Positions 17,661 to 26,155 of a stretch of 64,000 nucleotides of DNA are shown here, piece by piece (positions within the stretch are counted from its first letter, which is position 1; each line of letters opens with the position of its first letter). A program made the translations under genes and the position numbers. Source of the stretch: Ignavibacteria bacterium (GTDB taxonomy: Bacteria > Bacteroidota > Ignavibacteria > Ignavibacteriales > SURF-24). Under the pieces are notes generated by a model. The model searched no databases. It was not told where the DNA came from and saw only the letters and a program-made list of their open reading frames with translations. The stretch covers positions 1 to 64,000 of the forward strand of contig JAAXKQ010000023.1 of assembly GCA_025612245.1 (NCBI GenBank), read 5' to 3'.

Positions 17661-17689
17661 TCACCTGATTATAGCTTTATTTTTTATGA

Positions 17690-17718
17690 GGGATTGCACA
17701 TTTGGCAATCCCTTTTTT
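17690..17718 (+). terminator. intrinsic terminator after clpP
   Basis: The stem GGGATTGC/GCAATCCC, with a 7-base loop, is followed by six T residues. It lies 30 bases after the clpP stop. Confidence 0.92.
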
Positions 17719-17826
17719 ATTTTGTACCCTTAAATACAAAAATATACCCCCCTTTTAGATTGTTTTAAGGCATCCCTGGCTTGAAACCATTTAATTCGGG
17801 TACAAAATAATTTCCGGAGACCTCTC

Positions 17827-20049
17827 ATGAGAAAATCTTTTAAGCAAGTTTTTGCGTTAATTCTTTTATCCTGCCTTATTACGTTAAGCCCTCTTAGCTT
17901 TGCACAGAATAAAATTCTAACCGTTGAAGATGCCGTTACACGGGGACACGGCAGACTTAGCCCCCAAAAGCTAAGCCAGCTTAACTGGATACCCGGAACG
18001 AATGTTTATTACTTTGTTTCGAGGAAAGACGAAAAAGAAATTCTTTTCCGGGAAGATGCCTTGAAGAAGACCAAGGCCGAAGCCGTAGTTTCCATCGAAG
18101 AGCTGAACCGGCAGTTAAATGCGCTAAAAAGCCCAAATGACAATATGCCAAGATTCCCCATAGTTGAATGGGAAAACGACCATTTTTTCCGATTCAGGAA
18201 TGGCGACTCGGTCTATAGCTTCAACACGGCGGAAAATAAGCTCGCTCTTAGAAACAGCCTTTCTTCGAAGAACCCGGAATTGGCCCAGAACGAGGAATTC
18301 AGCCCTGAAAAAGGCTACGCTGCCTTTACAAAAGATAATAATCTTTTTATTTCCATGGGATCCGTCAGCCCCATTCAGGTTACCTTTGACACTGACCCGG
18401 CAATCGTAAACGGACAGGCAGTCCATAGAAATGAATTCGGCATAACAAAGGGCATATTCTGGTCCCCTAAGGGCAGTTACGTTGCCTTCTACAGGATGGA
18501 TCAGACCATGGTAACCGACTACCCCCTGGTGGATATAAAAGAGCATCCGGCAAAACTTACCAATATCAAGTACCCCATGGCAGGCATGAAAAGCCACGAG
18601 GTTACAATCGGGATCTATAACATTGCCTCGGGAAAAACCATCTTTCTAGAGACAGGAGAGCCAAAAGACCAGTACCTGACTAACGTGACCTGGAGCCCTG
18701 ATGAAAAAAATATATATGTAGCCCACCTCAACCGGGATCAGAACTTTATGCAGATGGTAAAGTATGACGCCCTGACCGGCAAAAAGCTAAAGACACTCTT
18801 TGAGGAAAAGGACAGTAAGTACGTAGAACCCCTTAACGGACCCATATTCATAAAAAACAGCAACAGATTCCTCTGGCTTTCAAGAAGAGACGGCTGGAAT
18901 CACCTCTACCTCTATGACACTGAAGGAAGCCTGATAAAGCAGCTGACAAAGGGTGAATGGGAAATAACCGACTTTAACGGTTTTGACCTGGAAAATAAGA
19001 ATGCTCTTATTACCTCCACACAAGATGGCGTGCTCGAAAGGCACGTCTACAAAGTAAATCTTGAGACAGGAAAATCAAAAAAACTTACAGAAGCCCGGGG
19101 AACTCACGAGATTAGGCTCAACAGCTCAGGCCAATACATGCTCGACAACTTCTCGAGCACAAATACCCCTTCGGTTTTTGAGGTCCTTGACGCCGAAGGC
19201 AAGGCTGTAAAGGAAATCCTCAGGGCCCCCAACCCACTCAAAGACTATAAACTGGGAGAGATGAGGCTCTTTAGCATTAAGGCCGAGAGCGGAGAGGATC
19301 TTTATTGCAGGATGATACTTCCTGCAGATTTCGACTCCACTAAGAAGTACCCGGTTCTTGTTTATGTCTACGGGGGTCCGCACTCACAGCTCGTTACAGA
19401 CAGCTGGCTTGGAGGAGCAAACCTGTGGCTTAACTACATGGCCGAAAAAGGCTACATAGTATTTACGCTGGATAACCGGGGAACATCAAACCGGGGAATG
19501 AAGTTTGAACAGCAGACATTCCGACACCTGGGAACGGTGGAAATTGAGGATCAGTTGACCGGCATAAAATACCTGAAGTCTCTCCCCTACACCGACCAAA
19601 ACCGCATCGGTGTATTCGGCTGGAGCTTCGGAGGCTTCATGGCCACTTCACTTATGACCAGGGCCTCGGACGTCTTTAAGGTCGGAGTTGCCGGAGGTCC
19701 TGTAATCGACTGGAGCTATTATGAAATCATGTACGGGGAGCGCTACATGGATACACCTGAGTCAAACCCCGCGGGCTACAAGGAATCGAGCCTCCTTAAT
19801 TACGTCGGTAACTTAAAGGGAAAGCTCCTTCTCATTCACGGCACCGTGGACCCCACGGTGGTCTGCCAGAACTCACTTTTATTTGTACAGAAAGCCGTGA
19901 GCCTTGGGATTCCCCTGGATTATTTCCCCTACCCCGGACACGAACACGGCGTTGTGGGTAACGACTCAATTCATCTTTACGAAAAAATCAGCAGCTATTT
20001 TAATGATAACCTTAAAAACTGCAGTACCGAGATCTCAGCCATGAAATAA
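17827..20049 (+). CDS. S9 family peptidase, dipeptidyl peptidase IV type
   Basis: This 740-residue exported serine peptidase cleaves N-terminal dipeptides, usually after proline. A signal peptide (about residues 1-26, ending LSFAQ) is followed by an eight-bladed propeller region (about 60-480, DPPIV_N type) and an alpha/beta hydrolase domain. The triad by position is S600 (GWSFGGFM), D675 (HGTVDPTV) and H707 (HEHGV). The length and order match bacterial DPP IV. It is probably periplasmic and used for peptide nutrition. The start is ATG at 17827 behind GGAG. It stands alone between two terminators. Confidence 0.94.
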   Translation: MRKSFKQVFALILLSCLITLSPLSFAQNKILTVEDAVTRGHGRLSPQKLSQLNWIPGTNVYYFVSRKDEKEILFREDALKKTKAEAVVSIEELNRQLNALKSPNDNMPRFPIVEWENDHFFRFRNGDSVYSFNTAENKLALRNSLSSKNPELAQNEEFSPEKGYAAFTKDNNLFISMGSVSPIQVTFDTDPAIVNGQAVHRNEFGITKGIFWSPKGSYVAFYRMDQTMVTDYPLVDIKEHPAKLTNIKYPMAGMKSHEVTIGIYNIASGKTIFLETGEPKDQYLTNVTWSPDEKNIYVAHLNRDQNFMQMVKYDALTGKKLKTLFEEKDSKYVEPLNGPIFIKNSNRFLWLSRRDGWNHLYLYDTEGSLIKQLTKGEWEITDFNGFDLENKNALITSTQDGVLERHVYKVNLETGKSKKLTEARGTHEIRLNSSGQYMLDNFSSTNTPSVFEVLDAEGKAVKEILRAPNPLKDYKLGEMRLFSIKAESGEDLYCRMILPADFDSTKKYPVLVYVYGGPHSQLVTDSWLGGANLWLNYMAEKGYIVFTLDNRGTSNRGMKFEQQTFRHLGTVEIEDQLTGIKYLKSLPYTDQNRIGVFGWSFGGFMATSLMTRASDVFKVGVAGGPVIDWSYYEIMYGERYMDTPESNPAGYKESSLLNYVGNLKGKLLLIHGTVDPTVVCQNSLLFVQKAVSLGIPLDYFPYPGHEHGVVGNDSIHLYEKISSYFNDNLKNCSTEISAMK

Positions 20050-20083
20050 AGCGCCGAGACCATCATTCCCGTTATTGACCGGC

Positions 20084-20118
20084 AAAAACGGATTCCTTCT
20101 TCAGGAATCCGTTTTTTT
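20084..20118 (+). terminator. intrinsic terminator after the S9 peptidase gene
   Basis: The perfect stem ACGGATTCCT/AGGAATCCGT with a five-base loop is followed by seven T residues. Upstream A residues would also let it act on the minus strand. Confidence 0.93.
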
Positions 20119-20245
20119 TAGCCTAAAACAGCCGTAACCAGAAAAAAACAGTTGAATTTTCCTGATATTTTATTTAATGTATTGCAACTCTTAGTGTTCA
20201 CAGGGCACTTAAATATCTCATTCAAAAACAACACAGGATATTTTA

Positions 20246-21613
20246 ATGGACACAGCATTACTTGCAAGGCTGCAGTTCGCCTTCACGCTTGCATTTCATT
20301 ATATATTTCCTCCCATGAGCATCGGTCTGGCTTTAATACTGGTTATCATGGAAGCGACTTACCTTAAGACGAAAAACAGAATGTACGAGGAAGTAACCCA
20401 GTTCTGGGTCAAGATATTTTCTCTCACATTCGCCATGGGGGTAGCTACGGGAATTGTAATGGAATTTGAATTCGGTACAAACTGGGCTACATATTCGCGC
20501 TACGTGGGAGACGTATTCGGAAGCGCTCTGGCATCCGAGGGAATCTTTGCATTTTTCCTCGAATCCGGCTTTCTTGCAATACTGGTCTTCGGCTGGGACC
20601 GCGTCTCGCCAAAAGTGCATTTCTTCTCAACGCTCATGGTCTCACTTGGCTCCATGATGAGCGCCGTTTGGATAATTGTTGCAAACTCCTGGCAGCAGAC
20701 GCCGGCAGGATTCCACATCGTAGGCCACGGGCTCACGGCCCGGGCCGAGATTACGGACTTCTGGCAGATGGTCTTTAACCCGTCAACCCTTCAGAGGCTC
20801 TCGCACACGCTTTCAGGAGCCTGGCAGGCAGGAGCCTTCCTCGTCATAAGCGTAAGCGCGTATTATCTCCTCAAAAATAAATTTGTGGAATTCGCCAGGT
20901 TTTCACTCAAGGTGGGCCTAGGACTTGCCTTGTTTGCATCGCTATTCCAGCTTTTTACAGGCCACCAGAGCGCGGCCCAGGTAAGCTCAACTCAACCGGC
21001 AAAGCTCGCGGCATTTGAGGCCCACTTCGACTCTCTAGCACCGGCAAACATGCACCTTTTCGGCTGGGTAGATGAAAAGGACCAAAAGGTTAAATACGGA
21101 ATCCAGATCCCGGGACTCTTAAGCTACCTTGTGCACGGCGACGCCTCAAAGCCGGTTACAGGGCTTAAAGCCTTCAAGAAGGCGGACCTTCCGCCCGTAA
21201 ATTTTGTCTTTCAGACATATCACCTAATGGTTGCAATCGGAATGGCCCTCATATTTATCAGTTTATTCAGCGTGTATTTGTTCTGGAAAAAGAAACTTGA
21301 CGTTAAGAAGTGGTGGCTTAAAATTCTTGTAGCTTCTGTTCTCCTTCCTCACGCGGCCAACCAGCTCGGATGGTTCTCAGCCGAGGTCGGGCGCCAGCCT
21401 TGGGTGGTCTATGGCTTACTAAGAACCTCCGAAGGGCTCTCGAAGGCGGTTTCAGCGGGACAGATATTGTTTTCACTCATACTTTTTACATTTATATATG
21501 CCCTCCTGTTTATTCTCTTTATTTACCTGCTCGACCGCAAGATCAAGCACGGCCCCGAGCACCCGGGAGAAATGAAGTCGGAGTACGACAGGCAGCAGGA
21601 AATTTTCACATGA
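20246..21613 (+). CDS. cydA: cytochrome bd ubiquinol oxidase subunit I
   Basis: This 455-residue multi-pass subunit oxidises quinol and reduces oxygen at hemes b558, b595 and d, giving high-affinity, low-proton-yield respiration. The N-terminal heme-ligand region [17 protein letters not shown] and the [13 protein letters not shown] signature are both present. The region between them is the short Q-loop type rather than the extended E. coli type. The start is ATG at 20246 behind AGGA. cydB follows 40 bases downstream. The pair suits life in micro-oxic or fluctuating conditions, in line with the fermentative genes elsewhere in the window. Confidence 0.96.
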   Translation: MDTALLARLQFAFTLAFHYIFPPMSIGLALILVIMEATYLKTKNRMYEEVTQFWVKIFSLTFAMGVATGIVMEFEFGTNWATYSRYVGDVFGSALASEGIFAFFLESGFLAILVFGWDRVSPKVHFFSTLMVSLGSMMSAVWIIVANSWQQTPAGFHIVGHGLTARAEITDFWQMVFNPSTLQRLSHTLSGAWQAGAFLVISVSAYYLLKNKFVEFARFSLKVGLGLALFASLFQLFTGHQSAAQVSSTQPAKLAAFEAHFDSLAPANMHLFGWVDEKDQKVKYGIQIPGLLSYLVHGDASKPVTGLKAFKKADLPPVNFVFQTYHLMVAIGMALIFISLFSVYLFWKKKLDVKKWWLKILVASVLLPHAANQLGWFSAEVGRQPWVVYGLLRTSEGLSKAVSAGQILFSLILFTFIYALLFILFIYLLDRKIKHGPEHPGEMKSEYDRQQEIFT

Positions 21614-21653
21614 CAATTTTTTATGGAATAAATATTTGCTAAGGGAGTAATAA

Positions 21654-22670
21654 ATGGATCTTAATATAGTCTGGTTCCTTTTAATCGGTGCCCTCATTTC
21701 GGGATACGCCGTTCTGGACGGATTTGACCTTGGAATTGGAGCCCTGCACCTGTTTACAAAAACAGATGAAGAAAGAAGAGTAATGCTCAATTCCATCGGA
21801 CCCGTCTGGGACGGAAATGAAGTATGGCTCGTAACAAGCGGAGGAGCCCTGTTTGCAGCTTTCCCGGAAGCCTATGCAACCGTCTTCTCTGGCTTTTATA
21901 CGGCTTTCATGCTTCTGCTTTTTGCGCTCATATTCCGCGCGGTTGCAATTGAATTCAGAAGCAAGGAGCCCATGAAATGGTGGCGCCGGATGTGGGACGT
22001 GGCCTTCAGCGCTGCCAGCATCTTTATAGCCCTTCTCATGGGTGTGGCACTGGGAAATATTGCCTTCGGAATACCGCTTGCCCCCACGAAGGAATTTACG
22101 GGTAACTTCTTTACGCTCTTAAACCCTTTTTCAATTCTGGTCGGAATTACAACCGTTGCGCTTTTTATGATGCACGGGGCTATTTACGGCGTCATGAAAA
22201 CCGAAGGAGCAATGCACGAGAAGATCAGGGGCTGGGTAAATAACACTATCATTTTCTTTGTTGTTACATACGTTACAACCACCATGGCAACACTTATTTA
22301 TCTGCCGCACATGGCCGACCACTTTAAGGCAAACCCGTACCTGTTCATTGTGGCCATAATGAACATGCTGGCTATTGCAAACATACCAAGGGAAATATTC
22401 CACCGGAGGGACTTTAATGCCTTCCTTTCTTCTTCTGCAAGCATATTGCTTCTGCTGATATTATTTGCAATTGGAATTTTCCCCAATATGGTCATCTCAA
22501 ATCCCAATGCCGCAAACAGCCTTACAATCTATAATGCAGCCTCATCCCAGAAAACGCTCATGATTATGCTGATTGTTGCCATAATCGGCCTGCCTTTTGT
22601 AATGGGTTACACTGCAAGCATTCACTGGATATTCAGGGGAAAAGTAAAATTAAATAAGACAAGCTACTGA
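21654..22670 (+). CDS. cydB: cytochrome bd ubiquinol oxidase subunit II
   Basis: This 338-residue membrane subunit pairs with CydA and stabilises the heme cluster. The N-terminal YAVLDGFDLGIGALHLF motif and the DGNEVWLVTSGGALFAAFPEAYA segment are diagnostic. About eight to nine transmembrane helices are visible. The start is ATG at 21654 behind AAGGGAG. No small CydX-like ORF was found before the terminator at 22723, and no cydCD transporter is nearby. Confidence 0.96.
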   Translation: MDLNIVWFLLIGALISGYAVLDGFDLGIGALHLFTKTDEERRVMLNSIGPVWDGNEVWLVTSGGALFAAFPEAYATVFSGFYTAFMLLLFALIFRAVAIEFRSKEPMKWWRRMWDVAFSAASIFIALLMGVALGNIAFGIPLAPTKEFTGNFFTLLNPFSILVGITTVALFMMHGAIYGVMKTEGAMHEKIRGWVNNTIIFFVVTYVTTTMATLIYLPHMADHFKANPYLFIVAIMNMLAIANIPREIFHRRDFNAFLSSSASILLLLILFAIGIFPNMVISNPNAANSLTIYNAASSQKTLMIMLIVAIIGLPFVMGYTASIHWIFRGKVKLNKTSY

Positions 22671-22722
22671 GTTCTGTCCTGCCCAGGAACACAAGTCCTC
22701 CGCTTTTCCTAAAAAAATTGCT

Positions 22723-22763
22723 GCTCCTTAAGGCCATTTGTGACTTAAGGAGCCGTTTTTTTT
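22723..22763 (+). terminator. intrinsic terminator after cydAB
   Basis: The perfect 10-bp stem GCTCCTTAAG/CTTAAGGAGC with an 11-base loop is followed by CG and eight T residues. Confidence 0.93.
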
Positions 22764-22903
22764 GAGCAATTCCCGCGTAAAAAAAAGCCGCACAAAAGAT
22801 AAATCCAGCGTTAAAAAGATTATCTGTACAATTTAATTTTTTCTACTTATAATTGAGCCATGTTTTTACGTGTAAATTGTAAACTTGGGAAGGATGGTTT
22901 TAA

Positions 22904-23632
22904 TTGAAAGTGCTTATCGTAGATGATTCAGATATCATCAGAAAAGTAATGAAGACGTTTTTTGAGGACTTTGACATAGAGGTTTCGACCTGCGGAAACG
23001 GTCTTGCAGGAATAAAAAGTACACTTGAGGAAAAACCGGATTTTGTGTTTCTGGACCTTAATATGCCCACTATGAACGGCTTTGACGTGCTTAAGGTCAT
23101 AAAATCCATGGAACAGACGAGGAATATTCCGGTCGTTGTAATTACGTCACTTAATAATCAGAATGAAACCAGCGAACTGCTCAGCCTCGGTGCCTCAAAA
23201 GTTCTCTTTAAGCCGCTGAAGAAAAAAGAAATCGTTATGACTTTTGAGAATATACTGGGTGAAAGGGTTCTCTCGGAGATGAAGGTGAGGAAACTCTTCG
23301 GAAAGGATCAGGAAGATAACGATGATGATCTCTCCGAAAGGGCGCAGATTGAAATAAGGGTTGCGATGGTAAAACTTTTCCTTAAAACCGCGGACCTGAG
23401 GAAAAGGGACATAAGTAACTTCCTGGAAGTCAATAACTTTATGCAGCTAAAAAGCCAGATGCATGAACTGCGTGGCATTGGAAGCACTATCGGCTATCCG
23501 CGCCTGACGCTCTTAAGCGAACACGTTGAAAACCTGCTCTCAAGGGATGAAAAGCTGATCGATAAAGGTGAAGTCGGGGAATTTTGCGAAAAGGTCATTT
23601 CGCTCATCGAATTTATAAAAGAGGAAAACTAA
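22904..23632 (+). CDS. two-component receiver protein with C-terminal HPt-like domain
   Basis: This 242-residue protein begins with a CheY-like receiver (about 1-120): acidic pocket D7/D8, phospho-acceptor D51 (FVFLDLNMP), T81 and K103 (LFKPL). The C-terminal helical part (about 145-242) holds HELRG with H187, matching the HxLKG phosphotransfer motif of HPt domains. There is no DNA-binding or GGDEF domain, so it may relay phosphate rather than regulate transcription. The start is TTG at 22904 behind GGAAGGA; the nearby ATG at 22894 is out of frame. No histidine kinase is adjacent, so partners are unknown. Confidence 0.85.
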   Translation: MKVLIVDDSDIIRKVMKTFFEDFDIEVSTCGNGLAGIKSTLEEKPDFVFLDLNMPTMNGFDVLKVIKSMEQTRNIPVVVITSLNNQNETSELLSLGASKVLFKPLKKKEIVMTFENILGERVLSEMKVRKLFGKDQEDNDDDLSERAQIEIRVAMVKLFLKTADLRKRDISNFLEVNNFMQLKSQMHELRGIGSTIGYPRLTLLSEHVENLLSRDEKLIDKGEVGEFCEKVISLIEFIKEEN

Positions 23633-23662
23633 ATCCTTAAGCATTACTGATGCTTTTGTTTT

Positions 23663-23729
23663 GGGGAGAGTCCACCCCCTCAGAGAACCGGATGCCAGAC
23701 CGTTTTTGAGCGAACTCTCCCCTTTTTTT
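23663..23729 (+). terminator. intrinsic terminator with long loop after the REC-HPt gene
   Basis: The stem GGGGAGAGT/ACTCTCCCC (9 bp) encloses about 42 bases and is followed by seven T residues. The long loop is unusual for an intrinsic terminator. Confidence 0.75.
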
Positions 23730-23763
23730 AAAGTACCTTAATGATCATTTCTTTTACGGGCAC

Positions 23764-25383
23764 TTACTTAAGGAGGATCAGTTTTTTTACCGCCGTAAAT
23801 CCACCGGCTTCCAGCCTGTAGAAATAAATTCCGCTTGGTATGGCGCCTGCGTTAAACTGAACTTTGTAGCTTCCTGCCGTCTTGTTTGCATTTTCTAGTA
23901 CCATGACTTCACTTCCCAATAAGTCGTAAATTACGAGCTTTACGTTGCCATCTTTGGGAACCGAATAGCTGATCGTGGTAACCGGGTTGAAAGGATTAGG
24001 ATAATTCTGGCCCAGGCTGAATGACCCAACGGCCATCTTTTCTGCCATAAGGCCTGCAACCTGTGAGTGGTATTCGATATTTACAACCGATACATCCTGG
24101 AACGACATGTACTCATTTCCATTATTATAGTACATGACAATGTTGCCCTTTGAGGCCGCCCAGGCGCCATTTTGCCAGACCAGAAATTCACCATGCGTGG
24201 CGTTGCCATTGGCATCAAAGATATAATTAAATACGTTATATTTCACCCAAACTCCTTCGTTCATTGTCTCCCAGAGGCTGCTGAGCATATTCCCTGAAAT
24301 GTCATAAGTGCGCGTATTTTTGGCAAAAGACATCCAGGCAGTGTTGTTCCAGAGCTCCCATGTGTCGGTAAGCATATTGCCTTTAGCATCATAGGTAAAC
24401 TTATCCCTTGAATAATTCATCCAGGCTCCGTTCTGCCAATCCTCGGAAAGGTAAGTATCGAGGTTATTATTGACGTCGTATGTGTAGGTGTCTCTTGTCC
24501 GGTTCACCCAGCTGCCATTCTGCGACTCTTCCATTATGGAGGTGAGCATGTTATGATGATTATCGTAGGTCATTGTGTACCTGTACAGGTTCACCCATGT
24601 TCCATTCTGCCATTCTTCAGAAAGATATGTAAGCATATTTTTGTCGTTGTCGTAGGTCATTGTATATCTGTTTAAGTTTGACCATGCCCCGTTCATAAAT
24701 TCTTCGGAGAGGTAAGTAAGCATATTGTTATTATTGTCATAAGTCATTGTATATCTGTTCAGGTTCGTCCAGGTCCCGTTCTGAAATTCTTCGGAAAGAT
24801 ACGTAAGCTGATTTCCATTGGCGTCATATGTATTGGTAACTCTCCAGTAATTTACCCAGGTCTGGTTCATCCAGACATCAGCCAGTTGGGTAAGCATGTT
24901 GTTCTTGTTATCGTAGGTGTATGTAAATCTGGCAAAACTTTCCCAGACCCCGTTATTCCAAACTTCCCAAAGATCCGTAAGAAGGTTGCCATTCATGTCG
25001 TAAGTTTCCGTCTCCCTTTCGGAGTTTAGCCAGATTCCGTTCATCTTTATTTGTGAATTCAGCGTCAGTACGTTGCCGCTGTCATCGTAGGTATAGTTAT
25101 ATTTAATGGAGTCATCCACTGTAACCTGTTGCGGATGGTAGATAGTTGTATCCAGCTTATGGAATTTCATGTTTTTTCCCGGCAGCACTTGCCCAGGAGG
25201 GAGCTGTTCTTTGAAATTATTCAGCAGCACTCTTTGCTGCACCGTCCTTAAAGTCATTTTTTGCATGACCGGCTGCTGTGGCGGCCTGGCCATACGGCTG
25301 AGAGTTTTTTCTCCGGAATTCTGTGGAATAATCATTCCCGTCAAACAGAAAAAGATAGTCAGACACTGAAAAAGCTTTCTCAT
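23764..25383 (-). CDS. type IX secreted protein with eleven 29-residue repeats
   Basis: This 539-residue protein has a signal peptide (about 1-21, ending MIIPQN) and an N-terminal spacer to about residue 94. Residues 114-433 hold eleven tandem 29-residue repeats with the consensus NG-x-W-x(7)-T-x-TYD-x(2)-x-NMLT-x-LSEEW, preceded by a partial unit. A C-terminal sorting domain (about 455-539) carries NYPNPFNPVTTI. The TYDxxGNxLT core resembles YD/RHS repeats, but no RHS core or toxin domain follows. I chose ATG at 25383 because GGAGG lies six bases upstream; a longer frame reaching 25452 adds a non-signal leader. It is probably a surface or extracellular beta-rich protein. Its ligand or role is unknown. 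Confidence 0.85.
   Translation of the reverse strand: MRKLFQCLTIFFCLTGMIIPQNSGEKTLSRMARPPQQPVMQKMTLRTVQQRVLLNNFKEQLPPGQVLPGKNMKFHKLDTTIYHPQQVTVDDSIKYNYTYDDSGNVLTLNSQIKMNGIWLNSERETETYDMNGNLLTDLWEVWNNGVWESFARFTYTYDNKNNMLTQLADVWMNQTWVNYWRVTNTYDANGNQLTYLSEEFQNGTWTNLNRYTMTYDNNNNMLTYLSEEFMNGAWSNLNRYTMTYDNDKNMLTYLSEEWQNGTWVNLYRYTMTYDNHHNMLTSIMEESQNGSWVNRTRDTYTYDVNNNLDTYLSEDWQNGAWMNYSRDKFTYDAKGNMLTDTWELWNNTAWMSFAKNTRTYDISGNMLSSLWETMNEGVWVKYNVFNYIFDANGNATHGEFLVWQNGAWAASKGNIVMYYNNGNEYMSFQDVSVVNIEYHSQVAGLMAEKMAVGSFSLGQNYPNPFNPVTTISYSVPKDGNVKLVIYDLLGSEVMVLENANKTAGSYKVQFNAGAIPSGIYFYRLEAGGFTAVKKLILLK
24085..25044. repeat. 87-bp tandem repeats inside the secreted protein gene
   Basis: The coding sequence repeats with an 87-bp period about eleven times. 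The central units (about 24520-24840) are most alike at DNA level, suggesting recent expansion or homogenisation there. There are no unrelated spacers, so this is not a CRISPR array. Confidence 0.85.
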
Positions 25384-26155
25384 AATAAACCTCCATTTGT
25401 TTTTACTTTTGCTATATTGCATCCTACTGGTCAAAGTAATTTTTATATACACCGTTTACTTTTGCGGCAGAGAATTTTTCAGTATGAATTCAATAGAAAA
25501 ATATGTGCCGCTGGATATTCTTGGAACATAAGAGTCGGACCCTTAAGCTCCCGTACCTCCATGACCTCATTTAGTTGTGTGTATTTACCTCCTTTCCATT
25601 AACTTCATTTATTTTGTGTGACGAGTGCTCTTTCTCGGGCAGCCGGTATTTAAATGTTTCCCATGTTGCCGGCAATTAAACAACTTTTGGGATAATGGAT
25701 TTTTAAGGTGGATAGGAATAAAACGCGCGTGATTACCTGATTCTGCAGGACAGTATGAATGTAGACAGGCAAAAATAGCAGGTGTATTAGCATTGTAACT
25801 ATCACGAACTTATACAAAGCCTTCAGTTGAAGATCAGTCTGAGCTGCCTTTTTTTTACAGGGCCGGTTGCAAACCTTACCGCCGGACGCCCTGAGAAAAA
25901 AGCCCTTTGATATGGCTCCGCCTTCTCAGACTCACAGCCCCCCAGCCCGGGAAACCTTAGAAAAGAAAGCTTTGGGATTTTGAAAAGATATAAAATTTTT
26001 ATGCGGTGAATTCAAGAGAGAAACAAACAAGCGGATATTTAGTAAGATAAAAGGTTACTTTTGGCAGATAAGAGGTACCTCTTTTGGCTGCTGCATGGGG
26101 GCTTCCAGAGGCGGAATAATTTAATCAGCCCCTTGTTTTTCATAAAGATATTCTC
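25384..26155. other. 772-base intergenic region, structured but without a supportable gene
   Basis: No ORF with a credible start was found on either strand in this long gap. It includes the palindrome CTTCAGTTGAAG (25821-25832), the tandem hairpins at 25858-25929 (listed separately) and the palindrome AAGAGGTACCTCTT near 26076-26089. The promoter of the repeat protein should lie within the first 100 bases. The rest could be an RNA gene or decayed sequence. Confidence 0.5.
25858..25929. ncRNA. possible structured RNA element with overlapping hairpins
   Basis: Arms CAGGGC (25858-25863) and GCCCTG (25888-25893), with an inner CCGG pairing, form one stem. CTGAGAA (25891-25897) and TTCTCAG (25923-25929), with an inner AGCC/GGCT, form a second. 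The two share CTG at 25891-25893, so they compete. The strand is not known. No known riboswitch core was recognised. Confidence 0.25.

Noticed and set aside
22671-22722. Small CydX-like ORF after cydB
   Set aside because: No short hydrophobic ORF with a start codon and ribosome-binding site was found before the terminator.
24085-25044. Regular repeats considered as a CRISPR-like array
   Set aside because: The 87-bp period is coding, with no unique spacers and an intact reading frame with signal and sorting domains.
25858-25960. Possible cobalamin or c-di-GMP riboswitch
   Set aside because: Only fragments such as GGCGGAGCC resemble known cores. The conserved boxes are missing and no suitable gene follows.
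26100-26145. GGGGCT/AGCCCC as terminator of the large barrel gene
   Set aside because: Stem is short with a long loop and no T-run on the minus strand.
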